DNA of 61,420 bases, taken from assembly GCA_018000455.1 (NCBI GenBank), contig JAGNJW010000030.1, positions 1 through 61,420 of the forward strand. The letters are read 5' to 3'. The position numbers and the translations under genes were made by a program. Within the stretch, counting starts at the first letter, position 1. Each line of letters opens with the position of its first letter. This DNA is from Acidobacteriota bacterium (GTDB lineage Bacteria; Acidobacteriota; Vicinamibacteria; Vicinamibacterales; UBA2999). Under the pieces are notes generated by a model that worked only from the letters and a program-made list of their open reading frames with translations, searched no databases and had not been told where the DNA came from. Shown here piece by piece: positions 34,786-45,114 of the stretch.

Positions 34786-35577
34786 ATGCCGTTGCCCCCC
34801 GCCTTTGCTGTCCCAGCACCGTCCACCAAACCGCCGCTCGATATCGTCCTGCTCGAAGGGCCCCGCGCCCGTATCCGCGAACTCGGTACGGTCGTGCGCG
34901 TCGGGCGCGACCTCATCCGCGGTTACCGGGCCCTGCATTTCGTGGGTCCCTGCGTGACCATCTTCGGATCGGCCCGCTTCACCGCCGACCACCCCGTCTA
35001 CGAGCAGGCGCGGGCGATGGGTGCGGCCGTCGCCCGGCTCGGCTTCACGGTGATGACCGGTGGCGGCCCTGGCGTGATGGAGGCCGCCAATCGCGGCGCC
35101 AGGGAGGCCGGTGGCCCGTCGGTTGGCTGCAACATCGAGCTGCCGTTCGAACAGCAGCCCAACCCCTATCTGGATCGCACGGTCACCTGCCGCTACTTCT
35201 TCGTCCGCAAGGTGCTGCTCTTCAAGTATTCCTACGCCTTCGTGGCCATGCCCGGCGGACTGGGCACGCTCGACGAGCTGTCCGAGGCGCTCACCCTCAT
35301 CCAGACCGGCAAGATCCGGCAGTTCCCGGTGGTGCTGGTCGGCGCGGATTACTGGGGGCCGTTCAGGCAGATGCTGGAGGCGATGGTGAGTGCCGGCACC
35401 ATCTCGCCGGGAGACCTGGACCTCATGCTCATCACCGACTCGGTGAGCGAGGCCATGGCCCATATCGAACATCACGCCGTTCGAGGGTTCGGGCTGACCA
35501 AGGCTGGGCGGCCGTCGGCGTGGCGGATGCTCGGCGAACGCGCGCTGGGGAGCTCGCGCTTCGGACCCACCGGCTGA
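34786..35577 (+). CDS. LOG family protein (nucleoside monophosphate phosphoribohydrolase type)
   Basis: The 263-residue protein has the Rossmann-like LOG fold with TIFGSARF, VMTGGGPGVMEAANRGA and the catalytic PGGLGTLDE motif. The family cleaves N6-modified AMP or related nucleotides (lysine decarboxylase-like annotation is a misnomer). The N-terminal 40 residues are an extension seen in larger bacterial members. It stands alone between the DUF5916 gene and a degraded region. Confidence 0.9.
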   Translation: MPLPPAFAVPAPSTKPPLDIVLLEGPRARIRELGTVVRVGRDLIRGYRALHFVGPCVTIFGSARFTADHPVYEQARAMGAAVARLGFTVMTGGGPGVMEAANRGAREAGGPSVGCNIELPFEQQPNPYLDRTVTCRYFFVRKVLLFKYSYAFVAMPGGLGTLDELSEALTLIQTGKIRQFPVVLVGADYWGPFRQMLEAMVSAGTISPGDLDLMLITDSVSEAMAHIEHHAVRGFGLTKAGRPSAWRMLGERALGSSRFGPTG

Positions 35578-35602
35578 CCAGGCACGCGGCGCGCGATCGG
35601 GC

Positions 35603-35809
35603 TCAGCGCGCCACGGGGCTGCTGACGGCCGCCATCGCCGCGGCGGTCAGGGCCGACAGGACGAACCCCCAGCACATGTCCACCACCGTCATGCGCAAGG
35701 TGTACTGGGTGAGCGTCGCGTCAGGAAGGTTGCCAGTCCGGCCGCGAAGGGCTTCAGCACGTCGAGCACGCAGGTGGGACGCACGGAACATGCGGCGAGG
35801 TTCCACCAC
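35603..35809 (-). pseudogene. Remnant of a small membrane protein, possibly DUF2177-like
   Basis: The last 30 residues of this frame (RMTVVDMCWGFVLSALTAAAM and on to a stop) resemble the C-terminal helix of DUF2177-type membrane proteins. Upstream residues in this frame are Arg-rich nonsense, and a neighbouring frame holds a further plausible piece (VLDVLKPFAAGLATFL), suggesting a frameshift. The rest of the gene is gone. The 277-nt gap 35578-35854 contains nothing else recognisable apart from a TAAGCT hexamer before nadE. Confidence 0.3.
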
Positions 35810-35854
35810 GCCGGCCGCAGCCGGCGCGCCGGCCGGGACGCGGTAAGCTGAGGC

Positions 35855-37753
35855 ATGCGACTCGTGAAGCTGGCGGTGTCCAGTCTCAGCCCCACCGTCG
35901 GCGCCGTGCGCTCGAACCTAGCGCGGGTCGTCGGCGCCGCCCGAGAGATGGCCGCCGACGAGGTCGCGCTCGGCGCCTTTCCCGAGCAGGTGCTGGGCGG
36001 CTATCCCCCCGAAGATCTCGTGCAGTGGCGGGCGTTCCTCGACGCCCAGCGGCGGGCCCTCGAGTCGTTTGCTGCCGAGACGGCCGACCTGCCGACCGTC
36101 TACGTGCTGGGGCTGGCCGTGCCGGTGGGCCCGCTGCTCTTCAATGCCGCCGCCGTCGTCCATCGCGGCCGGATCCTTGGCTGCGTGCCGAAGGAGAAGC
36201 TGCCCACCTACAACGTGTTCTACGAAGCACGCACGTTCTCGCGCGGCGGCCCCGGCCTGGCGCTCGACGCGGCCGGTGTGCCGCTTGGCGACTACCTGTT
36301 CCAGTTCGACTTCGGCACCGTCGGCGTGGAAGTGTGCGAGGACGCCTGGTCACCGGATGGCCCGATGCGCCGCCGCTGCCTCTCGGGCGCCGAGATCATC
36401 GTCAATGTCTCAGCCTCGCCCTACCGCATGGGCGTCCACGCAACACGCCGCGAGATGCTGGCCACGCGCGCCGCCGACAACCAGACGGTGCTCGTCTACG
36501 CCAATGCCGTCGGCGCCCAGGACGGTCTCATCTACGACGGCGGCGGGTTCATCTTCCAGAACGGGCGGCTGGTGCACGAAGCGCCGCGCTTCATGGAACA
36601 GACGAGCGCGGCGGTGGTGGATCTGGATCGCACGCGGCGGCTGCGCCTCGAACACACGACCTGGCGGGCGGACTGCGAGCACCATGTGCGCCGCGAACGT
36701 CCCGTGGCCGTGGTGCGCAGCGAAGGTGCCACGGCCGACGCCGGCGGACTCCGCTACCCGCCACCGGCCGGCGGCAGCTTCTTCCTGCCGGCCCCGTCGC
36801 CGCCGCCCACCGACGCCCGCGACGACGCGCTCGACGATCTGTTCGAGGCGCTGGCGATGGGCGTCGAGAGCTACTACACGAAGACCGGCGCCTTCCAGTC
36901 GCTCGGCCTCGCCCTGTCGGGAGGGCGCGATTCGATGCTCACGCTGCTGGTCGCCTGGCGTGCGGCCGCCAGAATCCTCGGCCCGGCGGCAGCCGCCGAC
37001 GCGGCCGCCGCCGGCGGTCTCATCACCGCCTTTTACATGCCGACCCGCCATTCGCAGGCCGACACGCGCGACGCCGCGCATCAGCTGGCGGCGGCGCTCG
37101 GCGTCGCGCTTCACACCGTGCCGCTCGACGAGGCCTACGACCGCGAGGTCGAGGTGACGAGACAGATGCTCGGCGGCCGGCCACCGGGCGAGATGACGCG
37201 TCAGAACGTACAGGCGCGGCTACGCGGCCAACGCATGTGGAACTGGGCCAACACCTCGGGCGCGCTCTTCCTCCAGACCGGGGACATGAGCGAAAAGGCG
37301 GTCGGCTACACGACCATCGGCGGCGACCTCGAAGGCTCGCTCTCGGTCATCGCCAACGTGCCGAAGACGGTGGTCGAGGCGCTGCTGCACCGCCTGCACG
37401 CGCGCTTCGGCCTGGCCGGCATCGCCGCGACGCTCGCCACCGTTCCGGGGCCCGAACTGGCCGACCAGCAGGTGGCCGAACGCGAGTTGATGCCCTTTCA
37501 GATTCTCGACGCCTGCCTGCATCTTTACGCCAGTGAGAAGCTGTCGCCGGCCGAGGTGGCCGAGGCACTCGTCAGTGTCTGCCCGGGCCACGATGCAGCG
37601 TATCTCGCCGCGTGCGCCGAGCGCTTCGCGACGCTCTTCACGCAGTCGATTTACAAGTGGGTGCAATCGCCGCTGGCCCTGCACGTCGGGTCGCTCGACC
37701 TCGACCGCGAGCGCGCACTGCAGATGCCGGTCGTGCAGCGGACGGAGTGGTAA
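35855..37753 (+). CDS. nadE: Glutamine-dependent NAD(+) synthetase
   Basis: It amidates nicotinate adenine dinucleotide to NAD using glutamine. The N-terminal nitrilase-type glutaminase (about 1-290) shows the catalytic triad blocks AFPEQ (Glu), VPKEKLPTYNVFYEARTF (Lys) and GVEVCEDAW (Cys). The C-terminal synthetase has the P-loop LSGGRDSM and later GDMSEKAVGYTTIGGD. The 632-residue length fits the two-domain form. ATG 35855 is preceded 5 nt earlier by TAAGCT and lacks a ribosome site. Confidence 0.95.
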   Translation: MRLVKLAVSSLSPTVGAVRSNLARVVGAAREMAADEVALGAFPEQVLGGYPPEDLVQWRAFLDAQRRALESFAAETADLPTVYVLGLAVPVGPLLFNAAAVVHRGRILGCVPKEKLPTYNVFYEARTFSRGGPGLALDAAGVPLGDYLFQFDFGTVGVEVCEDAWSPDGPMRRRCLSGAEIIVNVSASPYRMGVHATRREMLATRAADNQTVLVYANAVGAQDGLIYDGGGFIFQNGRLVHEAPRFMEQTSAAVVDLDRTRRLRLEHTTWRADCEHHVRRERPVAVVRSEGATADAGGLRYPPPAGGSFFLPAPSPPPTDARDDALDDLFEALAMGVESYYTKTGAFQSLGLALSGGRDSMLTLLVAWRAAARILGPAAAADAAAAGGLITAFYMPTRHSQADTRDAAHQLAAALGVALHTVPLDEAYDREVEVTRQMLGGRPPGEMTRQNVQARLRGQRMWNWANTSGALFLQTGDMSEKAVGYTTIGGDLEGSLSVIANVPKTVVEALLHRLHARFGLAGIAATLATVPGPELADQQVAERELMPFQILDACLHLYASEKLSPAEVAEALVSVCPGHDAAYLAACAERFATLFTQSIYKWVQSPLALHVGSLDLDRERALQMPVVQRTEW

Positions 37754-37757
37754 CAGG

Positions 37758-39635
37758 ATGACGAGTCGCCTGCAGCGAGGAATGGCCGCCGGCGTCGTGG
37801 CCGCCATGGCCGTGCTCGGCGTGGCTCGGGCGCCGGTCGACGCCGCGGTCGCATCGGCCCTGGCACAAGCGCCCGCTCCGGCGGCGCCCCAGCCGCCGGC
37901 ACCAGCCGGCGACGAGACCCAACCGGTCTTCCGCTCCGGCGTAAAGCTCGTGCTGGTGGACGTCTCGGTGACCGGCGACGGCGATGAGCCGATGGCCGAC
38001 CTCACGGCCGGCGACTTCGAACTCACCGAGGACGGCGTGCCGCAGACCGTGGAACAGGCAACGCTCGTGCGCCTCGATGGCACCCGGCGCGACAACGGCG
38101 AAGCGCTGGAGATCCGCTCGTCCGACCACGCCATCGCCGAAGCCGCCCGCGACGACGTCCGGCTCTTTGCGGTGTTCATGGACGACTACCATCTGGGCCG
38201 CTTTCCGCAGGAGATGCTGCCGCTGCGCAAGGGCCTGAGCGATTTTCTCGGCACCATGATGGGTCCCCTCGATCTGGTCACGGTGATGAACCCCATCACG
38301 CCGCTGAGCGCGCTCGAGTGGACACGCGACAAAGCGAAGCTCGTGCGCGAGATCAAGGCCTACGAGGGCCGCAACGACAACTTCATCGGCCGTAGTGCGC
38401 TCGAGGAATCGCAGAACCTCTCGCGCAACATCTCGCGCGTGCGGTCGCAGGTGGTCATCACGGCGCTGCAGGCCCTCGTCATGCACCTCTCGGGCCTGCG
38501 CGAGGGCCGCAAGACGCTGCTCTTCGTGTCGCACGGCATCCCGCTGCTCTTCGACATCTCGCTCGAACCGGATTTCCAGGCGATTCTGCGCGAGGCCAAC
38601 CGCGGCAACGTCGTCATCGACACGCTCGACCCGCGCGGCCTCGGGCAAGGCACCTTCGTGCACAGCACGCTCTACCGGCTGGCCAACGAGACCGGCGGCC
38701 ACCCCATCGTCAATACCAACGATCTCTCGAAGGGCCTCGAGGCGGTCGTCCGCGACGCCAGCCACTACTACCTGATCGGCTACGCGCCCACGCGCGACCT
38801 GAACGACGGCAAGTTCCACAAGATCGCGGTGAAGGTGAAGCGCAAGGGCGCGCGCACCGTCGCCCGCCGCGGCTACTGGGCGCCGTCGGCCGACGAGATG
38901 AATCCGGTAACGGCGGCGCCCCTCGAACCCGCCGTGTCGAGCGCGCTCACGACGCTGCAGTCACGGCGCGAGGCCCGGGTGGCGCACGTGGAGACCGGCT
39001 TCGCCCCGGGCGAGGGCGGCAGCGTGCGCCTGTCGGCCATGTGGCGACCCGTACCGGGCTTCAGGGACCCACCCGAGCGTCTGAGCGTGGACGTTCGCGA
39101 CCAGCACGGCGACCCGCTGGCCGATGCGGAAGGCGTCATCACTCCGGACGGCACGGGCGTGGTGCGGGTCGACGTGCCGGTCGGCGCGGTGCTCGTGCGT
39201 TTCAGTGCCGCCAACGCCGACGGCGACATCGTCGACCGCTGGGAGGTACCGCTCACGGTGCCAGACCTGAGCGGCGCCACTCTGGCCGTGGCGACGCCGG
39301 TGTTCGTCCGGGCCCGCACCACGGCGGCCTACCAGGCGCTAAGACGCGGCGGCGCCGGCGCGCCGAGCCCCGACCGCGAGTTCCGGCCCACCGACCTCAT
39401 CGTCGTGCGCACGACTGTCGCCGGCGACGATGGCGCGCCGCCGACGGTGACCGCCGAGGTGCTCACGCGCGAGGGCAAATCCCTCGCCGACCTCCCGGCC
39501 GGGCACACCGGCGGCCACTATCAGGTGGACCTGCCGCTCAGGGCGCTCGCGCTCGGCGAGTACGTGCTGCGCTTCACGGCCACCAGCGGCGACACGTCGG
39601 CCATCAGCACGGCCGGCTTCGCCATCGTTCGCTGA
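37758..39635 (+). CDS. VWFA-related secreted protein (acidobacterial type)
   Basis: The 625-residue product has a signal peptide (about 1-35, MAAGVVAAMAVLGVARAPVDA). A VWFA-related domain of the type expanded in Acidobacteriota follows (VDVSVTGDGDEPMADLTAGD, AVFMDDYHLG, TLLFVSHGIPLL, then YYLIGYAPTRDLNDGKFHKI). The C-terminal third is beta-rich with a possible Ig-like domain. The metal-ion-dependent adhesion motif is degenerate (MDDYH). Function is unknown; secretion is inferred. It follows nadE after 4 nt. Confidence 0.85.
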   Translation: MTSRLQRGMAAGVVAAMAVLGVARAPVDAAVASALAQAPAPAAPQPPAPAGDETQPVFRSGVKLVLVDVSVTGDGDEPMADLTAGDFELTEDGVPQTVEQATLVRLDGTRRDNGEALEIRSSDHAIAEAARDDVRLFAVFMDDYHLGRFPQEMLPLRKGLSDFLGTMMGPLDLVTVMNPITPLSALEWTRDKAKLVREIKAYEGRNDNFIGRSALEESQNLSRNISRVRSQVVITALQALVMHLSGLREGRKTLLFVSHGIPLLFDISLEPDFQAILREANRGNVVIDTLDPRGLGQGTFVHSTLYRLANETGGHPIVNTNDLSKGLEAVVRDASHYYLIGYAPTRDLNDGKFHKIAVKVKRKGARTVARRGYWAPSADEMNPVTAAPLEPAVSSALTTLQSRREARVAHVETGFAPGEGGSVRLSAMWRPVPGFRDPPERLSVDVRDQHGDPLADAEGVITPDGTGVVRVDVPVGAVLVRFSAANADGDIVDRWEVPLTVPDLSGATLAVATPVFVRARTTAAYQALRRGGAGAPSPDREFRPTDLIVVRTTVAGDDGAPPTVTAEVLTREGKSLADLPAGHTGGHYQVDLPLRALALGEYVLRFTATSGDTSAISTAGFAIVR

Positions 39636-39642
39636 GCGGGCG

Positions 39643-40470
39643 ATGCCGGTGGCTGGCCCTTGCGTCATCGTTGCCGATCTCGCCGATCCCCGGCTCGATG
39701 CCTACCGGCTGATCGGCGAACCGGCGGCCCTCCTGGCCCAGGGACTGTTCGTCGCCGAGGGACGATTGGTCGTCGACCGCCTGGTAGGCGGTCGCCGGTA
39801 CCGGCTGCACTCGCTGCTTCTGACCGAGACGGCCGCGACCGCGATGACGGCCACGCTTGCCGCACTCGACCGGACGACGCCGGCCTTCATCGTGCCGCAG
39901 GCGGTCATGAACGGCGTCGTCGGCTTCAACATTCACCGCGGCTGCCTCGGCCTGGCCGCGCGCCCCGTGCCGACGACGCTTGACGCGTTGGCGTGGGCGG
40001 CGCTCGATCGGGTGGTCGTCGCCGAGGGCGTCAACAACCCCGACAACATCGGCGGCCTCTTCCGCAACGCCGCGGCGCTCGGCGCCGGGGCCGTCGTGCT
40101 CGGGCCCGGCTGTGGCGATCCGCTCTACCGGAAAGCCATTCGCACGTCGATGGCGGCCACGCTCGGCCTGTCCTGGGTGGCAACCGCCGACTGGCCCGGG
40201 GCCCTCGATCGGATGCGCGCCGAGGGGCTGTCGGTGGTCGCCTGCACACCCGACGCCGACGCGGCCTCGCTCTACGAGGTCGTGCTACCGGCCCGCGCCG
40301 CCGTGCTCGTTGGCGCCGAAGGCGATGGCCTGTCCCAGGCCGCGCGGGCGCACGCCGACCTCACGGTGCGCATCCCGATGCACGGGGAGATGGACTCGCT
40401 GAACGTGGCGACGGCGGCCGCCATCGTGCTGAGCGCGCTCACCGCGCGCCGCGCCACGCCCGCCGAGTAG
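39643..40470 (+). CDS. TrmH/SpoU family RNA 2'-O-ribose methyltransferase
   Basis: The 275-residue product has the three SPOUT motifs that form the trefoil knot: NNPDNIGGLFRNA (motif 1, catalytic Arg), VLVGAEGDGLS (motif 2) and IPMHGEMDSLNVATAAAIVL (motif 3). An N-terminal substrate-binding domain of about 100 residues precedes them. The exact rRNA or tRNA target cannot be told. Start 7 nt after the VWFA gene suggests coupling. It ends 11 nt from the convergent glpK. Confidence 0.92.
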   Translation: MPVAGPCVIVADLADPRLDAYRLIGEPAALLAQGLFVAEGRLVVDRLVGGRRYRLHSLLLTETAATAMTATLAALDRTTPAFIVPQAVMNGVVGFNIHRGCLGLAARPVPTTLDALAWAALDRVVVAEGVNNPDNIGGLFRNAAALGAGAVVLGPGCGDPLYRKAIRTSMAATLGLSWVATADWPGALDRMRAEGLSVVACTPDADAASLYEVVLPARAAVLVGAEGDGLSQAARAHADLTVRIPMHGEMDSLNVATAAAIVLSALTARRATPAE

Positions 40471-40481
40471 CGCCGAGGCCC

Positions 40482-41974
<1,493 letters not shown>

Positions 41975-41978
<4 letters not shown>

Positions 41979-42754
41979 CGAACGTTCCCCGTGGGATGGA
42001 GCCGCGTGATACAGGCGTCGTAGATCGCACCGCCGACGACGCCGCCGATGGTCGGGCCTGCCAGCGGCACCCACCACCAGCCATTGCCGGCGGCAAACAC
42101 GCCGCTGCCCCACCCGGCCATCGCCGTGAAGAGGCGTGGCCCGAAGTCGCGAGCCGGATTGATCGCATAGCCGGCGTTGAAGCCGAAGGCCACGCCGATG
42201 CCGACGACGAGCAGGCCCACGAGCACCGACCCTGTCCAGGGCGGCGCCGCCACGTTCTTCGCGTCACCGATGGCGAACACGCCGATGACGAGCAGCGCCG
42301 TGCCGACGATCTGATCGACGAGGCCACCGCCGAGCGAGAGGAACGCCTGGGGATAGGTGGCGAAGATGCCGGCGGTGGCCTGCGCGCCGGCAATCTGCCG
42401 CACGCCGCCGTCGAAGGCCGTGAACGCCTCCCGGTAGGTGAGGAAGACGATCGCCGATGCCAGGAACGCTCCGGCCGTCTGCGCCACGGTGTAGGGCGCC
42501 ACCTTGCTCCACGGCAGGCCGCGGTGCACGGCCAGCGCGACCGTCACGGCGGGATTCATGTGCGCACCAGACACGCCCCCGGCCACCAGCACGCCGATCA
42601 TCACGCCGATCCCCCAGCCGAGGTTGATCGCCAGGTAGCTGCCGTTGGCACTGGCGCTCAGCACGACCTGGGCGACGACACCAACGCCGAACATGATGAG
42701 CATGAAGGTGCCGAGGCACTCGGCGGCGAGTTCACGAACCAGTCCGCGAGACAT
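41975..42754 (-). CDS. glpF: Glycerol facilitator (aquaglyceroporin)
   Basis: The 259-residue MIP-family channel has six hydrophobic helices and both pore motifs: HMNPAVT near residue 65 and INPARD near residue 205. The Asp after the second NPAR is characteristic of glycerol-conducting members. It is first in a two-gene unit with glpK. A CATAAT hexamer lies 8 nt upstream of the ATG. Confidence 0.95.
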
Positions 42755-42762
42755 AGGCGCGC

Positions 42763-42768
42763 ATTATG
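42763..42768 (-). promoter_or_regulatory. -10-like element 8 nt before glpF
   Basis: The minus strand reads CATAAT, one base from the TATAAT consensus, ending 8 nt before the glpF ATG. No ribosome site intervenes, consistent with a leaderless transcript. Confidence 0.4.
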
Positions 42769-42821
42769 TCAGCGACGGGCTGGCGCGGGAAGGCCATCAC
42801 GGCCGGGCGGTGAGGCAACGG

Positions 42822-42827
42822 TAGAAT
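42822..42827 (+). promoter_or_regulatory. -10-like element 9 nt before the DedA-family gene
   Basis: TAGAAT ends 9 nt before ATG 42837. It faces the glpF promoter in an 82-nt divergent region. The spacing suggests a leaderless transcript. Confidence 0.4.
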
Positions 42828-42836
42828 GCGGGTTGA

Positions 42837-43433
42837 ATGTTCGCCGAGATCGTGCAGGCCGTGCGCGTGTGGGCCGACAGCGCCGGCGGCCTCGGCGTGC
42901 TGGCGGTGGCCGTGCTCGACTCGAGCGTCATGGCCCTGCCCAACCTCACCGACGGGCTCGTGATGTACCTCACCATTCAGCATCCCGCCTGGTGGTGGTA
43001 CTACGCCGCCATGGGCACGGCCGGCGTCGTCATCGGTTCGTTGCCGCTCTATGTCGTGGCCCGACGCGGCGGTCAGGCGTTTCTCGCCCGCCGTCTCTCA
43101 GGAACGCGCGCCTCGGGCGCCATCGCCTGGTACCGGCGCAGCGCCTTTGCCGCCATCGCCGGTCCGGCCTTCATCCCGCCGCCGATGCCGCTCAAGATCT
43201 TCGTGTTGCTGGCCGGCGCGACCGGCTACCCGCCCTGGCGCCTGGTGGCGGCGCTCGTCCTCGGGCGCGGGTCACGTCACGCCCTCGAAGCCGGGCTCGC
43301 CGCAGCGTATCGCGACGAAGCGATCGTGGCGTTCGAACGGCACGGGTCGACGCTGGCATTGGCGGTGCTCGGCGTGGTCACCGCCGTGGCCGCCGGCCTT
43401 TACCTGTGGCAAGCGCGGCGGACACCCGCCTGA
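42837..43433 (+). CDS. DedA/VTT-domain membrane protein
   Basis: This 198-residue polytopic membrane protein has the SNARE-associated/VTT core: a re-entrant-like GVVIGSLPLYVVARRGG, the signature FIPPPMPLKIFVLLAGATG, and a final transmembrane helix near 172-192. Members are implicated in lipid carrier flipping and membrane homeostasis. The product is short for DedA and lacks the usual F-x-R-(F/Y)-x-P-x-x-R motif, so it is a divergent member. Confidence 0.85.
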   Translation: MFAEIVQAVRVWADSAGGLGVLAVAVLDSSVMALPNLTDGLVMYLTIQHPAWWWYYAAMGTAGVVIGSLPLYVVARRGGQAFLARRLSGTRASGAIAWYRRSAFAAIAGPAFIPPPMPLKIFVLLAGATGYPPWRLVAALVLGRGSRHALEAGLAAAYRDEAIVAFERHGSTLALAVLGVVTAVAAGLYLWQARRTPA

Positions 43434-43480
43434 CGCGATGGCCGGCGTCTGGGATAATCGGGACACCGGCCGCGGCGACC

Positions 43481-44215
43481 ATGGCAGACCTAACTTCTCT
43501 CTCGGTGGATGTCTTCACGGTCGTCACAGACGCCGTGACCGACGATGTCATCACTCGCCTGACTTCACGCCTCACACCCGACGAAGAGGCGAGAAGGCAG
43601 CGCCTGGTGCGAGACGTCGACCGCCGAACGTTCGTCATCGCCCGCGGGCTCATGCAGAGGACCCTGTCGGCCTACGGCCCGACCCCGCCCGGCGACTGGC
43701 GCTTCGAGACCAACGACTACGGCTGCCCCTTCGTCGTCGCCCCGCAGGCCGGCACGCCGCGGTTGATGTTCAACCTCTCGCACACGACCGGCCTGGTCGC
43801 GCTGGCCGTGACGCGCGGGCACGAGGTGGGCGTCGATGTCGAGAAAGTCGATCGCGTCGTGCGCGAGGACATCGCCGGGCGTCACTTCGCACCAGACGAG
43901 GTGCGCGACCTGCAGGCACTGCCCGCAGCGGCACAGCCGCGTGCGTTCTTCGAGTACTGGACGCTGAAGGAGGCCTACATCAAGGCGCGCGGCATGGGCC
44001 TGGCCATCCCGCTGGGCGACTTTGCCTTCATCCTGCGGCCGCCGAGTAGCCCCGTCATCCGCTTCGTCGATGGTTTCGAGGACCGATCCGACCGCTGGCA
44101 GTTCTGGCAGGCGTGGCCCACCGCCGTGCACCGCCTGTCGCTGGCCGTCGCGCGCGACGGGGCCGACCTGGCCGTGACCCTCACCACCACGTCGGCCGAG
44201 ACGCTCGTGCCGTGA
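43481..44215 (+). CDS. 4'-phosphopantetheinyl transferase (Sfp type)
   Basis: It transfers phosphopantetheine from CoA to acyl or peptidyl carrier proteins. The 244 residues carry the Sfp motifs FNLSHTTGLVALAV, VGVDVEKV (Mg-binding Asp and Glu) and FFEYWTLKEAYIKARGMGL. The size matches Sfp-type two-lobed enzymes. A GATAAT hexamer lies 22 nt before the ATG. Its stop codon overlaps the GTG start of the phosphoesterase gene. Confidence 0.95.
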   Translation: MADLTSLSVDVFTVVTDAVTDDVITRLTSRLTPDEEARRQRLVRDVDRRTFVIARGLMQRTLSAYGPTPPGDWRFETNDYGCPFVVAPQAGTPRLMFNLSHTTGLVALAVTRGHEVGVDVEKVDRVVREDIAGRHFAPDEVRDLQALPAAAQPRAFFEYWTLKEAYIKARGMGLAIPLGDFAFILRPPSSPVIRFVDGFEDRSDRWQFWQAWPTAVHRLSLAVARDGADLAVTLTTTSAETLVP

Positions 44216-45072
44216 CGCTCTGGGCGCTCAGCGATGTGCACGTGGGCTTCGAGGCGAACCGGAAAGCGGTCGAGGCGATGGGCGAGCACCGCGACGACTG
44301 GCTGATCCTCGCCGGCGACACCGGCGATACGCTGGCCCAGCTCGAGCTCGTGCTCGAGGTGGTGACGGCGCGCTTTGCCAAGGTCATCTGGACGCCGGGG
44401 AACCACGACCTGTGGACGCCGCGGCAATGGCCCGACGAACGACGCGGCGAGGCGCACTACGCGCGGCTCGTCCAGGCCTGTCGGGCCCTGGAGGTGGTGA
44501 CGCCGGAGGATCCCTATACGGTGTGGCCGGCGACCGGGCACGTCATCGCCCCCTGCTTCACCCTCTATGACTACTCGTTCGGCCCTGCGGGATTGACCGC
44601 CGAGCAAGCCGTGGCGTGGGCGGCCGAGAGCAAGGTGCAGTGCGCCGACGAGCTGCTGCTGTCGCCGGCGCCCTTCAACTCGCGCGCCGCCTGGTGTCAC
44701 GACCGGGTGACGGCCACCGAAGCCCGCCTCGACGCCTTGCCCGCCACGGCGCGGCTCATCCTCGTGAACCACTTCCCGCTCCGGCCCGACGTCACCGTAC
44801 TGCCGCGTATTCCGCGCTTTGCGATCTGGTGCGGCACGACCCGCACGGCCGACTGGCACACGCGCTACCGGGCTGATGTCGTCGTCTCGGGTCACCTCCA
44901 CATGCGCAGCACACGCTGGCGCGACGGCGTCCGATTCGAGGAAGTGTCGCTGGGATATCCCGCCCAGTGGCAGCAGAGCAAGACGGCCGACCACTACCTG
45001 CGGCCGATCCTGCCCGAGCCGCCTGCGCGCGACGGCTGGGGCAAGGCGCAGACCGTGATCCGCCACTGGTAG
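44212..45072 (+). CDS. Calcineurin-like metallophosphoesterase, PptH-like (putative phosphopantetheinyl hydrolase)
   Basis: The GTG at 44212 overlaps the transferase stop (GTGA) and gives 286 residues. All five phosphoesterase motifs are present: SDVHVG, AGDTGD, PGNHDLW, LVNHFPL and SGHLHM. A distinctive CGTTRTADWHTRYR block also occurs in mycobacterial PptH (from memory). PptH removes phosphopantetheine from carrier proteins and is encoded with the transferase PptT. The overlapping arrangement here argues for the same antagonist pair, but activity is inferred. Confidence 0.85.
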   Translation: MTLWALSDVHVGFEANRKAVEAMGEHRDDWLILAGDTGDTLAQLELVLEVVTARFAKVIWTPGNHDLWTPRQWPDERRGEAHYARLVQACRALEVVTPEDPYTVWPATGHVIAPCFTLYDYSFGPAGLTAEQAVAWAAESKVQCADELLLSPAPFNSRAAWCHDRVTATEARLDALPATARLILVNHFPLRPDVTVLPRIPRFAIWCGTTRTADWHTRYRADVVVSGHLHMRSTRWRDGVRFEEVSLGYPAQWQQSKTADHYLRPILPEPPARDGWGKAQTVIRHW

Positions 45073-45101
45073 CGGGTCAGGCCGGCGACCGGCCCAGCCG
45101 C

Positions 45102-45107
45102 TACAAT
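45102..45107 (+). promoter_or_regulatory. -10-like element 7 nt before the rhodanese gene
   Basis: TACAAT ends 7 nt before ATG 45115. The start codon would coincide with the transcription start, and no ribosome site is present. Confidence 0.4.
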
Positions 45108-45114
45108 ACGGGCC

